Position numbers and translations under genes: made by a program. A stretch of DNA of 64,000 bases. Origin: an uncultured Latescibacterota bacterium. GTDB lineage: Bacteria > Latescibacterota > UBA2968. The notes below the pieces were generated by a model. The model had not been told where the DNA came from, ran no database searches, and saw nothing but the letters and a program-made list of their open reading frames with translations. The DNA lies in assembly GCA_951812755.1 (NCBI GenBank), contig OX638329.1, positions 729,339-793,338 of the forward strand, given 5' to 3'. Of the stretch, positions 54,219 through 62,976 are shown in pieces (position 1 is the stretch's first letter; every line of letters starts with the position of its first letter).

Positions 54219-56003
54219 TCACGCCTCTTCCAACGCGAATTGCATGTCGCACAGGCGGGCGTAGAGGCCGTCGCTGGCGAGTAGCTGGGTGTGTGTGCCG
54301 GATTCGACGATTTTGCCGCGGTCGATGACGTAGAGGCAGTCGGCGCGACGCACGGTGGATAAGCGATGGGCGATCGCAAAGGTGGTGCGGCCTTCCATGA
54401 GGCGTTCAAGGGCGTTTTGGATGAGCATTTCGGTTTCGGTATCGACGGAAGATGTGGCTTCGTCCAGGATGAGGATGCGCGGGTCGTTGAGGATGGCGCG
54501 GGCTATGGAGATGCGCTGTTTTTCACCGCCGGATAAGCGTACGCCCCGTTCCCCAATGTGGGTGTCATAAGCGTCGGAAAATCCGCAGACGAAGTCGTGT
54601 GCATTGGCCATCATGGCGGCGTTGATGATGTCGGCTTCGGTGGCGTTGAGTTTGCCATAAGCGATGTTTTCGCGGATGGTTCCGTTGAAGAGGAATGGTT
54701 CTTGTAAGACCATGCCTATTTGACTGCGCAGGGATGCGCGTTGCATGTCTTTGAGGTCATAACCGTCAACGCACACGGTGCCGGAATCGGGGTCGTAGAA
54801 GCGGCAGATGAGGTTGATGATGGTGGTTTTGCCCGCGCCGCTGGGACCGACAAGGCCGATGAGTTGGCCGGGCTGCACGTTGAGGGAGACGCCCTGGAGG
54901 ACGGGGGGTCCGTGTTCGTAGGCAAAGGTGACGTTTTGAAATTCAACGCTGCCGTTCAGGCGGTCAAAGGGAAGCGCATTGGGGGTGTCTTTTATTTCGG
55001 GTTGGGTGTCCAGGATTTCAAAGATGCGACGCGCTGAGGCGGCTGCGCGTACGATGGTGTCGTTGATGCGGGTGAGGCTTTCTACGGGGCCGTAGAAGCG
55101 CCAGAGAAAGCTTTGAAAGGCGAAGAGGGTGCCGATGGTGAGATCGCCCGAGATGACTTGTCGCCCGCCAAAGAGGAGGATGAGGAGGGGTCCCATTGAG
55201 ATGACCAATCGGGCAACGGGGAAGAAGGCGACGCGGGTTTTGATGATGGTGATGCTGATGGTGAGGAAGGCTTTGCATTTTTGGGTGAAGCGAGATAGTT
55301 CGTGGCCTTCGCGGGCAAAGCATTTGATGACGCGGATGCCCGAGAGGTTGTCTTGCAAAAGGGCGCTGATGTCGGCTATGCGTTCGCGTGCCATTGTGTA
55401 ATAGGGGCGCACTTTGTGGTTGTATAAGATGATGAGTGTGCTGTATAGGGGCATGGGTAACAGGGTGATGAGGGCGAGTTCGAAGCTGAGGCCAAAGAGG
55501 ATGCTGCCAAAGATGACGATGGTTGCGATATTGACGAGTACGCGTTCCAGGGTGTCTGTGACGGTGTATTGGAGGGATTCGACGTCGGCGGTTACGCGCG
55601 ACATCAATTCGCCGGTGCTGCGGTCGTTGTAAAAGCGCAGTCCCAGGTGCTGGAGGTGGTCATAGACCTGGACGCGGAGGCTGAAGAGGATGTCCTGGCC
55701 CGTTCGGTTGAGTAAGTAGCGGTTGATGAAGCTGAAGATGGTGTGGAGTATATAGACGCCGAGGAGGAGCAGGGCGTAGAATTGGAGGCGGTCGAAGTCG
55801 GCTGCGATTTTTGTGTCGGGGAAGTCGCCGCCAATATAATTCCCTTCTGTGAAGTAGGGGGTTAATATGTTGTCGATGACCTCGCGCATGAGCAGGGGTT
55901 GCGCGGCATCCAGGCCAATAATGACGAGGGTGGCGCTGATGCCGATGCTCACGCGGCCCAGGTAAGGGCGAACATAGGTGATGAGGCGGAGGAAGACGTT
56001 CAT
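54219..56003 (-). CDS. ABC exporter, fused permease and ATPase
   Basis: A 594-residue half-transporter of the MsbA type that works as a homodimer in the inner membrane. Six membrane helices occupy about residues 15-310. The ATPase domain (about 340-590) has Walker A GLVGPSGAGKTTI, signature LSGGEKQRISIARAIL and Walker B ILILDEATSSVD. The substrate cannot be deduced. It is co-transcribed with the DUF1854 gene. No ribosome binding site is obvious ahead of ATG 56003, where an AT-rich TTAATTC run lies. Confidence 0.92.
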   Translation of the reverse strand: MNVFLRLITYVRPYLGRVSIGISATLVIIGLDAAQPLLMREVIDNILTPYFTEGNYIGGDFPDTKIAADFDRLQFYALLLLGVYILHTIFSFINRYLLNRTGQDILFSLRVQVYDHLQHLGLRFYNDRSTGELMSRVTADVESLQYTVTDTLERVLVNIATIVIFGSILFGLSFELALITLLPMPLYSTLIILYNHKVRPYYTMARERIADISALLQDNLSGIRVIKCFAREGHELSRFTQKCKAFLTISITIIKTRVAFFPVARLVISMGPLLILLFGGRQVISGDLTIGTLFAFQSFLWRFYGPVESLTRINDTIVRAAASARRIFEILDTQPEIKDTPNALPFDRLNGSVEFQNVTFAYEHGPPVLQGVSLNVQPGQLIGLVGPSGAGKTTIINLICRFYDPDSGTVCVDGYDLKDMQRASLRSQIGMVLQEPFLFNGTIRENIAYGKLNATEADIINAAMMANAHDFVCGFSDAYDTHIGERGVRLSGGEKQRISIARAILNDPRILILDEATSSVDTETEMLIQNALERLMEGRTTFAIAHRLSTVRRADCLYVIDRGKIVESGTHTQLLASDGLYARLCDMQFALEEA

Positions 56004-56099
56004 GGGAATTGAGAATTAGGAATTAAGAATTAAAAATTGTTGAAGTGTGATCCGCAGATGACGCAGATAAAAGCAGATGAAAAGAGGGCTGTGAAGGGT

Positions 56100-56240
56100 G
56101 TAGGGGCGAGGCATGCCTCGCCCGTCATCGCGGCAATGTGTAAGCCGTGATCCAGAGGTTTTGTAGTTGTTTTTGAATGTTTTAGCAGTTGATTTATGTT
56201 GTCATCGCGGCAATGTGTAAGCCGCGATCCAGAGGTTTTG
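56100..56240. repeat. Palindrome plus two GCGGC-stem repeats
   Basis: One GTAGGGGC palindrome (core GAGGCATGCCTC) and two stem repeats (about 56123 and 56200) fill the gap between the cysteine hydrolase and ABC genes. The first stem is mismatched by one base (GCCGTGATC). Confidence 0.85.
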
Positions 56241-56244
56241 TTTG

Positions 56245-56868
56245 TTACGTGTTGATAATTTGTTCCGTCGATACAATTTCCACGCCCTGTTGTCGCCATT
56301 CGGCTACCATGTGGTCGCCGCGTTCGGGGTCAATGGCTTGTGTGGCGTCCAGGACGAGCTGGATGGGTGCTGTGTTGCGTTTTAAGAAGCCGTTAATGGC
56401 ATAGGCGTTGCAGACGTCGAGGGCTACGCCGTAGAGGACGATGCGGTCTGGTTTGATGGCGTTGAGTACGGGTTCGACGTTGGGGTTGGTGAAGACGTCA
56501 AAGCGCTGTTTGCGAAAGATGATTTCACCGCTGTGTTTTTGTACCTCTCTGATGAGGTCGGCCGGGGCGTTCGGGTCGATCCAGAGGGGGTTTTGCGGTT
56601 GGGTTTCGGGTACTTTTTCCTGTCCGGTTGTGCCGGCGATGCAGTGGGGGGGAAAGGTTTCCCGAAAGTCCGGGTTGTCGGAGATTTCAGGGTCTGCTAT
56701 CTGGTGGTTGTCAACCGAGCCGTAGATAGGGATGTCCTGTTGTCTGGCATAGTCTGTGAGTTTTTTGAGGTTTGGCAAGCGTTTTTCCGATGCGGTGACG
56801 TAGAGTTTGCCGTCGGGCATGATGAAGTCGTATTGGGTATCGACATCCCAGAAGATGATGCTGGGCAT
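56245..56868 (-). CDS. Cysteine hydrolase, isochorismatase/nicotinamidase family
   Basis: The 207-residue protein has the family triad: Asp near residue 10-14 (IIFWDVDTQYDF), Lys in IIFRKQRFDVF near 119 and Cys in VLYGVALDVCNAYAI near 152. The metal-binding region SVDNHQIADPE resembles nicotinamidases, so nicotinamide deamidation is possible; other amidohydrolase activities cannot be excluded. ATG 56868 follows AAGGAG. It stands alone on the minus strand, flanked by repeats. Confidence 0.85.
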   Translation of the reverse strand: MPSIIFWDVDTQYDFIMPDGKLYVTASEKRLPNLKKLTDYARQQDIPIYGSVDNHQIADPEISDNPDFRETFPPHCIAGTTGQEKVPETQPQNPLWIDPNAPADLIREVQKHSGEIIFRKQRFDVFTNPNVEPVLNAIKPDRIVLYGVALDVCNAYAINGFLKRNTAPIQLVLDATQAIDPERGDHMVAEWRQQGVEIVSTEQIINT

Positions 56869-56957
56869 GAGAGACTCCTTAGCGAATCAACGAATCAACG
56901 GAACGGGGTACAACTGGCCGCCTCTCAGGCCAGTTCATCAACGATCAATCCCAACCA

Positions 56958-56998
56958 TCGTCATTGCGGCATGTTTTTAGCCGCAATCCAGAGGTTTT
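56958..56998. repeat. GCGGC-stem repeat
   Basis: One copy (GTCATTGCGGCATG, then TAGCCGCAATCCAGAGG) with fully matched ATTGCGGC/GCCGCAAT arms. Confidence 0.85.
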
Positions 56999-57019
56999 GG
57001 GTGGTGGGGCAGGGTTCGT

Positions 57020-58246
57020 CTATTCGTCTATTCGTGTTTTGTACAGCAAGTACTTTTCCCTTACCATATAAAACTTTTCCAGTCCCACCTCCCATCGCTC
57101 CCATATTTCCCGCGCGCTTTCGCCTTTCAAGAGGGCTTCGCGCACGGTGCTGGTTCCCATGGCACTGTCAAATCGGCCATACCGGTCTTTTGGGATTTTG
57201 AATTCGGGATATGTTGCCACAAGATGGGCGAGTATGGCTACTTCTGCGCGCGTTGGGCGAAAGGCGATGGGGTCTGTTATGTGCAGGAATATAGCTTCTA
57301 TTTTTTGGTTGCGAAAGAGCCATGTGTCGGGTACAAGTGTTATGGGTTGAAATTGTACGCCGGGCAGTTGCATGGCGTTCAGGTCACGGGCTGTTTTTTT
57401 TGCGTTGATCCACGGCGCGCCGACGATTTGAAAGGGCATGTCGGTGTCTATGCCGATGTGTACTGTTCCCAATGTGCCAATGGTTCCGGTTGAGGCAAAG
57501 GTTATGGCAGCCTGGGGCGATGGGATATTGGGCGATGGGGGAATCCAATCGCGTCCGATGTCCGCCCAGCGCGTGTTGCGCCGGTAGTCTTGCATGGGTA
57601 CGACTGTGAGGGAACACGCGAGCAGGTGTTCTCTGTTGAGATACCGCGCGAGTTCGCCTACTGTGAGTCCATACGCGCGGGGTACTGGATGTAGGCCCGC
57701 GATTAAGGATAGCCATTTTTCTTCGGTTATGGGACCATCTATTGTTCGCCCGCCGAGGGGATTGGGGCGGTCGAGGACGATGACGCGTTTGTCGTGTTCG
57801 CCCGCGGCTTTCAGGATTTTGGCAAGGCTCCAGATGTAGGTATAGGCTCTGCTTCCCACATCCTGTATGTCGTAGATTATGACATCGATTTTGTCCAGTG
57901 CGGCTTTCAGGGAGCGGCCGCTTCCATAGAGTGAATATACGGGCAGGCTGTCGATGTGCGTGTCGCGCACATATTCGCCGGCTTTTGCTTTTGCTTTGAT
58001 TCCGTGTTCAAGTGCAAATAGTGCGACGAGATTTATATCGGGGTGTTGCTGCAAGGCAGCGATTGTTGTTGTGCCTGTTTTTGTGCGTCCGGTGGGGTTG
58101 GTGATCAATCCGACCCGTGCGTCCGCTACCAGATGGGTGTGGTGTTCCAAAAATACATCTACGCCCATTTGTACTTGTGTTGCTGAGACAGATGTTGCGA
58201 AGTATAAAAGAAAGAGAATGGAGGTACACCATTTACCCGTTCTCAC
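57020..58246 (-). CDS. DUF1343 / NamZ-like exo-beta-N-acetylmuramidase
   Basis: DUF1343 proteins such as NamZ release N-acetylmuramic acid from peptidoglycan fragments. The start at GTG 58246, behind GGAG, gives a signal peptide (TSILFLLYFATSVSA) and a 408-residue protein; the ATG at 58279 would lie inside the terminator of the upstream gene. Conserved motifs are present: GLITNPTGRTK, ALFALEHGIK, IIYDIQDVGSRAYTYIW, VLDRPNPLGG and VHIGIDTDMPFQIVGAPW. It is exported, and a role in cell-wall recycling is likely from the family. Confidence 0.85.
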   Translation of the reverse strand: MRTGKWCTSILFLLYFATSVSATQVQMGVDVFLEHHTHLVADARVGLITNPTGRTKTGTTTIAALQQHPDINLVALFALEHGIKAKAKAGEYVRDTHIDSLPVYSLYGSGRSLKAALDKIDVIIYDIQDVGSRAYTYIWSLAKILKAAGEHDKRVIVLDRPNPLGGRTIDGPITEEKWLSLIAGLHPVPRAYGLTVGELARYLNREHLLACSLTVVPMQDYRRNTRWADIGRDWIPPSPNIPSPQAAITFASTGTIGTLGTVHIGIDTDMPFQIVGAPWINAKKTARDLNAMQLPGVQFQPITLVPDTWLFRNQKIEAIFLHITDPIAFRPTRAEVAILAHLVATYPEFKIPKDRYGRFDSAMGTSTVREALLKGESAREIWERWEVGLEKFYMVREKYLLYKTRIDE

Positions 58247-58257
58247 GCTTCGTTCTC

Positions 58258-58293
58258 CAAAAAAAACGGGCAGTTGCACACAGGCGACTGCCC
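58258..58293 (-). terminator. Terminator of the small HTH gene (minus strand)
   Basis: GGGCAGT (58268-58274) pairs with ACTGCCC (58287-58293). Read on the minus strand, the stem is followed by GTTTTTTTTGG. Confidence 0.8.
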
Positions 58294-58324
58294 ATCTTGT
58301 TACATAAATCCGTTTTTGCTTTTT

Positions 58325-58537
58325 CTATACGGTTTCAACGGTTTGTGCCAGTTTTTTCCATTTGCCAAAGGCTTTCCAATTGATGGTTTCGCGTTCGCCA
58401 TTGCAATTTAAGATGCCTGCATGTAAATATTCTCTGATTCGTCCTTTAACCTGTTGGGGAGAAATGTTCAGTTGTGTAGCCGCAACTTCTTCGCCAATCC
58501 CAGCCGCCAGCAGTTTCAACAATGCCGTGTCGTCCAT
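58325..58537 (-). CDS. Small helix-turn-helix-like protein
   Basis: A 70-residue protein starting MDDTALLKLLAAGIGEEVAA, behind AAGGAAT. The order TALLKLLAAGIGEEVAATQL, then NISPQQVKGRIREYL looks like a helix-turn-helix of the sigma-4 or winged type. I do not recognise a named family. It has its own terminator. A DNA-binding regulator is possible. Confidence 0.55.
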   Translation of the reverse strand: MDDTALLKLLAAGIGEEVAATQLNISPQQVKGRIREYLHAGILNCNGERETINWKAFGKWKKLAQTVETV

Positions 58538-58555
58538 GACGGGATTCCTTAACAA

Positions 58556-58922
58556 CAGATGTGAGACATACTATACCGCTCTCTGATAGAAATAGAGAGT
58601 CGGAACGAATTGTAGAAGAAAAAAGCGAGATAATCGGAAGGTGAAGAGGGTACAGTTAGCAGAGATAGGGGAAGCTCTGCGAGAGAATGACCAATACCCG
58701 CAATTCCGCGTTCTCACTCAATATGCAATATAGCCATTCTCTACCTATATGCAAGGTAAATCGTAAAGGTGAGACCTGAGACGTGAAAAGGGCCATCAAC
58801 AAAGCCGTCATCGCGGCATGGTGTAAGCCGCGATCCAGAGGTTTTGATTTTGCCTTTCGCTTTTTGCCTTTCATCCTGCATATCCTCTCATCCTGCATAT
58901 CCTGATTCTGACAATGTTTTTC
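58556..58922. other. Intergenic gap with one repeat
   Basis: No gene is visible. The gap contains short imperfect repeats around GAGAATGACCAATACCCGC and GCCATTCTCTACC, one GCGGC-stem repeat (58806-58846) and the phrase ATCCTGCATATCCTGATTCT. Confidence 0.6.
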
Positions 58923-60353
58923 TCATACCCCAGGCAATGGCGCGTGGTCGTTTGTTTCGTGTTGCCACAGGCGAATGCGGGCTGCGATTTCCCGCGCCCG
59001 GTCGCGATGAGCGGGGTCGTCAAACAGGTTGGTTTCTTCATAGGGGTCGTTGTTCAGGTCGAATAGTTCGCACTGGTCACCGGCACATAAGTTGAGTTTC
59101 CATCGGTCTCCGGTTACGGCACAGCGCCAGGGTAAGGTGGCCATGAGGTTGATTTTGGGATTGCCCAGGTTGCGGTCGCCAATGCCGTTCCATTCCATGA
59201 ATGCGGTGTGGTCGCGCAGGTCGGCACCGCCGGTCAAGACGTCGGCACACGGGCGGCCCGGGAGGGCGTCTGGGAGTGGCTGATTGGCGAGTTCTAATAG
59301 GGTGGCGATCAGGTCCGCGTGTCCAAAGACGCCGTCGATGCGCTTTTGCGTCTGGGTGAGATAGGGGGCGCTTAAGATCATGGGTACGCGTGCAGATTCT
59401 TCGTAGAATGCGCGTTTTTCCAGCATGGCGTGGTCACCTGCCATTTCACCGTGGTCGCTGGTGACGGCAAAGATGGTGTTTTCCATTTGTCCGGTTTCTT
59501 CCAGTGCCTGTACCATGCGGCCTATGGCGTCGTCGATGATTTTTACGTTGCCGTAGTATTGCGCGCGCAGTTTTCGCCAGGATTTTTCTTGGCGCAGGTC
59601 TTCGCCTTCAGCCCTGTTGCTGAGGTAGTGTTCTGCGCGTGCGCGGTTAAACAGGGCGTGTCCTTCTGGTTTTTTCATGAAGGTGGGACCAACTGGTAGG
59701 GTATCGGGGTCGTACATGCCGTCGTAGGGGCCGGTCATTGGGGGGTGCGGCTCAAATGTGCTGAATACGAGGAGCCACGGGCGGTCTGTGTTTTCCCGGA
59801 TGAATCGCTCGGAGTGGTTGGCGATGAAGGTGGCCATCTGGTATTCTGCGGGGAGTTGGGATCGCTGGCGCGGTGAGAAGATGATTTCTCCGGTGGCGCT
59901 GTTGTTTTTGGGTTCAATGCCCTGTTCTTTCATCCAGTAGTAATAGCTGCTGAAGGGCAGGCCGGGGCGGGAGTATTTGTTGCGGTGGTCGTCTTCTGTG
60001 CTGATCCATTCGTCAAATCCGTGTTGTCGCACGGAGTCGTCGCCGAGGTGCCATTTTCCAAACATGGCTTTTCGATAGGTGTCGGGTAGCATTTCTGCGA
60101 TGGATGGGATTTCGTCGCGCAAGTGGTCGCGGTTGACCATGCATTCGTGGTTGTGCGGGTACAGGCCGGTCATGAGGGATCCGCGCGCAGGGGTGCATAC
60201 GGGCTGTGTGACGTAGGTGTTTTCAAAGACGAAGCTGCGCTCTGCAAGGGCGTCTTGATGCGGCGATTGTATCCAGTCGTTGCCATAACATTTCAAGGTG
60301 TCTGTGCGCTGTTGGTCGCTGATGAAGAGGAGGATGTTCGGTTGTTTTGGCAT
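58923..60353 (-). CDS. Formylglycine-dependent sulfatase
   Basis: A type I sulfatase of 476 residues. The catalytic motif is CTPAR at Cys53 (TQPVCTPARGSLMTGLY); the cysteine must be converted to formylglycine by an FGE such as the one at 17703-18650. Metal ligands are suggested by ISDQQR at the N-terminus and by AVTSDHGEMAGDH near 310. No signal peptide is seen (MPKQPNILLFISDQQ), so it is probably cytoplasmic. ATG 60353 uses a GGAG that overlaps the stop of the DUF4143 ATPase gene. The substrate is not known. Confidence 0.92.
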   Translation of the reverse strand: MPKQPNILLFISDQQRTDTLKCYGNDWIQSPHQDALAERSFVFENTYVTQPVCTPARGSLMTGLYPHNHECMVNRDHLRDEIPSIAEMLPDTYRKAMFGKWHLGDDSVRQHGFDEWISTEDDHRNKYSRPGLPFSSYYYWMKEQGIEPKNNSATGEIIFSPRQRSQLPAEYQMATFIANHSERFIRENTDRPWLLVFSTFEPHPPMTGPYDGMYDPDTLPVGPTFMKKPEGHALFNRARAEHYLSNRAEGEDLRQEKSWRKLRAQYYGNVKIIDDAIGRMVQALEETGQMENTIFAVTSDHGEMAGDHAMLEKRAFYEESARVPMILSAPYLTQTQKRIDGVFGHADLIATLLELANQPLPDALPGRPCADVLTGGADLRDHTAFMEWNGIGDRNLGNPKINLMATLPWRCAVTGDRWKLNLCAGDQCELFDLNNDPYEETNLFDDPAHRDRAREIAARIRLWQHETNDHAPLPGV

Positions 60354-60356
60354 GGG

Positions 60357-61511
60357 TTACTCCTTTTTGTGGGTGAGGTAATTCGACCAGTTACAAATAC
60401 GAATATTGCCGTAATCGGGTAGTGTATCTCCCTGATAGACCAGTGTCGCTGTGTCGGCTTGGGAAGCAAGTGTGTTGAGTGTTTTTATCAGACGAGGTCG
60501 GAAAGTCGCGGTTTTTTTGATTTCAACAAAATGACGGGTTTGTCCCATGTCAATAACGAGATCGATCTCTAAGCCATGACTGGTTCGGTAAAAATAAAAT
60601 TCACAACGTCGATTGGTGTGTTTGTGGTGTTTGAGGACTTGAGATAGGATATAATTTTCAAAGAGCGCGCCAGCCATCGGTCCGCGGTCATACATTTCTT
60701 CAGTCCGAATGCCCGTAAGAGCCGATACGAGTCCAGTGTCGTAAAAATATATCTTTGGGCGCTTGATAACCCGCTTGCCGAAGTTCCGAAAATAAGGGGG
60801 CAAGAGAAAGATGACATAAGACATTTCTAAAATGGAAATCCACCGTTTGATCGTGGGCATTGTCACGCCCAGATCACTGGCAAGGCGAGACATGTTGAGT
60901 ACCTGTGCGGTATGTGCCGCGAGCAACTGAATCAAGTTCCGAAAATCGCGCAGATTGCCAATTTGTGCCACGTCTCGCACATCGCGTGCAAGGTAGGTCT
61001 CAATATAGGAGGCATACCAGTCGTCGGCATTGCGATAATGGCGTGTGACCAATTCGGGATAACAGCCGCGCCATATCGCCGTTGCACAAAGTGCTTTGGG
61101 CAATTCCCGATGATCAAAGGGAAGAAGTGACAGTAGGCCAATGCGCCCTGCCAAACTATCCGCTACATTTTGCATGAGCAAAAATTGGCTGGATCCGGTG
61201 AGCACAAATTTGCCATAGGTATCGCGGTCTCGATCAACGGCGAGCTTGATGTGGTTGAAAAGTGCAGGGGCTTTTTGAACCTCGTCAAAAATAACGCGGT
61301 GGCGATACATTTGCATAAATTTTTCGGGGTCGTCTTCAAATAACGCCAATTGTCTTATGTCGTCAAATGTGACATAAGTGTAAGCATCGCGCAGTACCTG
61401 CTGGAGGAGCGTAGATTTTCCAGACTGCCGGGGTCCTGTAATGCCGACCACGGGAAATGCGTTGAGATAGTCGGACAGGACGGGTTCAATTTGTCGAGAA
61501 CGATAATTCAT
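60357..61511 (-). CDS. AAA ATPase with DUF4143 domain
   Basis: A 384-residue ATPase of the archaeal-type AAA_14/DUF4143 family. Walker A is GITGPRQSGKSTLLQQV near residue 25; Walker B is HRVIFDEVQKAP near 70. The C-terminal DUF4143 part includes the nuclease-like EFYFYRTSHGLEIDLVIDMG and HFVEIKKTATF (D-ExK pattern). The role of the family is not established. The start at ATG 61511 matches relatives; ATG 61565 is an alternative. It is followed three bases later by the sulfatase gene. This linkage is probably accidental in function. Confidence 0.85.
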   Translation of the reverse strand: MNYRSRQIEPVLSDYLNAFPVVGITGPRQSGKSTLLQQVLRDAYTYVTFDDIRQLALFEDDPEKFMQMYRHRVIFDEVQKAPALFNHIKLAVDRDRDTYGKFVLTGSSQFLLMQNVADSLAGRIGLLSLLPFDHRELPKALCATAIWRGCYPELVTRHYRNADDWYASYIETYLARDVRDVAQIGNLRDFRNLIQLLAAHTAQVLNMSRLASDLGVTMPTIKRWISILEMSYVIFLLPPYFRNFGKRVIKRPKIYFYDTGLVSALTGIRTEEMYDRGPMAGALFENYILSQVLKHHKHTNRRCEFYFYRTSHGLEIDLVIDMGQTRHFVEIKKTATFRPRLIKTLNTLASQADTATLVYQGDTLPDYGNIRICNWSNYLTHKKE

Positions 61512-61653
61512 GGGCGAGGTTTTTTGTGTAAATTCAAAATGACAAATTAAATTTACACAAAACATGATCCTGTATCAAGGGTCATTTTTTGTTGCCGTGA
61601 CGAGAATGAAGCACCACTCCGTCAAGTGGTTTGGGATATGGAGAATCTCCTTA

Positions 61654-61863
61654 GAAGCTGTTTTAAAACTCATTCTGCCCCTCCCCGTCTATGCTCTATT
61701 GCCCTGTCATTCTGAGCGGAGCGTAGCGGAGTCGAAGGAGCGGGGTACAACTGCGTAGCAGTTCATCTCTTACCAACTCAGGTGGAAAAGATGCTTCGGC
61801 TACGCTCAGCATGACAAAACGCCTGACATGCGTAACATCAGGTATTAATTTTAAAACAGCTTC
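61654..61863. mobile_element. MITE-like non-autonomous element, copy B
   Basis: A 210-bp element in opposite orientation to copy A at 1880-2093. Both ends carry GAAGCTGTTTTAAAA and its complement, flanked by TTA on each side. It lies between the DUF4143 and Panacea genes. The interior differs from copy A by point changes and a small gap. Confidence 0.75.
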
Positions 61864-61964
61864 TTAAAATTTGACGCAGGAGTATCGGTTCTCTATATTT
61901 AGTGCAGGATAAGGTATCTAACCTTAAACCTTCCCCTTATATTCCCCTGTGTAAGGAGGTCAAG

Positions 61965-62546
61965 ATGGTCGAGGATAAGGTTTTCGTTTCCGACAGTGAT
62001 GTTCCCGCTTTCAATGAGTTAAAAACCGTACAAATCGCTGCGTTGTTGGCAAAACGCAATGGTGGTGCGATTGATTTATACAAGCTTGTTAAGCTAATAT
62101 ATTTGATTGATCGACACGGTTTGGAAACTTCTGGCGATCTTGTGACTTTTGATAGGCCGTATAATATGAACCATGGCCCAATCATGACTAATACCTACAA
62201 TCTTGCCCGCGGAAAAGAAAAAGGGCAATACTGGTCAAATTACTTTTTGTATTCTCCGCAACCTGATTTTATCGTGAAATTAAAAAAAGATGACGTTGGT
62301 TACGGAGAACTATCGGATAGAGAAATTAGGTGGGTAAACGAAGTGTTTGACCGATTTGGCCGGATGACTTTTAGTCAGCTAAAACGTCACACACATTCCT
62401 TACCGGAATATGAAGAGGTTGAGGGAACTTCCGAGAGAATATCCTGGACAGAACTGTTTAACGCTACAGGGTGGGAAGGTGAGGACTTAAGGTTAATCAA
62501 AGAAGAGATGCGTGTTATTCGGTTCTACGATAAGCTGGTTGGTTAA
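61965..62546 (+). CDS. Panacea-domain (SocA/DUF4065-like) protein, probable antitoxin
   Basis: The 193-residue protein starts at ATG 61965 behind AAGGAGGT. It has the Panacea pattern: LKTVQIAALLAKRNGGAIDL, then YKLVKLIYLIDRHGLE, a TFDRPYNMNHGPIM motif and a helical C-terminus. Panacea proteins neutralise many different toxins encoded beside them (family knowledge). The next frame, starting two bases after its stop, encodes a small protein and could be the toxin, but it has a frameshift. There is no other gene nearby that would pair with it. Confidence 0.8.
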   Translation: MVEDKVFVSDSDVPAFNELKTVQIAALLAKRNGGAIDLYKLVKLIYLIDRHGLETSGDLVTFDRPYNMNHGPIMTNTYNLARGKEKGQYWSNYFLYSPQPDFIVKLKKDDVGYGELSDREIRWVNEVFDRFGRMTFSQLKRHTHSLPEYEEVEGTSERISWTELFNATGWEGEDLRLIKEEMRVIRFYDKLVG

Positions 62547-62548
62547 GT

Positions 62549-62915
62549 ATGATGGTGGCAGGTACGTGTTACTTATTTGAAGATGTTGGTGGTCGCCATT
62601 TACATATAATTCTTAACAAATCCAGCAGGAAGTCAGTCCCAGGTAATAATGGTAAATATTACATCTTGGCGAAAGGGGGCGGATGAGACGTGTATCATTT
62701 GGGCTGAAGATCACCCGTTTATTAGAGGTCAGTCCGTTGTTTTCTATCAAAAAGCCAGTATGGTTAAAGAGTCTAATATTGCACTAATAAAAAGAAACAG
62801 CAGGGCTCTCGAACCTCTATCTGATAGATTGCTGACTAAAATTTGTGAGGGTATATGTAAGTCCGACCAAACGCCGACGCAGGTCAAAGAGTTTTACCGA
62901 AAATACCACACTTGA
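62549..62915 (+). pseudogene. Frameshifted small protein, possible partner of the Panacea protein
   Basis: Frame 1 starts at ATG 62549 (MMVAGTCYLFEDVGGRHLHI, then IL) and frame 2 continues TNPAGSQSQVIMVNITSW, then RKGADETCIIWAEDHPFIRG. Skipping one base near 62615 (ATTCTTAACAAATCC) joins them into one protein of about 122 residues. The joined product looks like a small beta-barrel of the SH3/PemK-like kind, but I cannot name its family. Either the gene is broken by a one-base insertion or it uses +1 frameshifting. It ends at 62915, ahead of a strong terminator. Confidence 0.55.
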
Positions 62916-62940
62916 CCTACTCAAAGCCCGAACTTTGACA

Positions 62941-62976
62941 AAAGTCTGGATACACGATATGGTATCCAGACTTTTT
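62941..62976 (+). terminator. Rho-independent terminator of the Panacea unit
   Basis: AAAGTCTGGATAC (62941-62953) pairs perfectly with GTATCCAGACTTT (62962-62974), followed by TTT. Confidence 0.9.
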
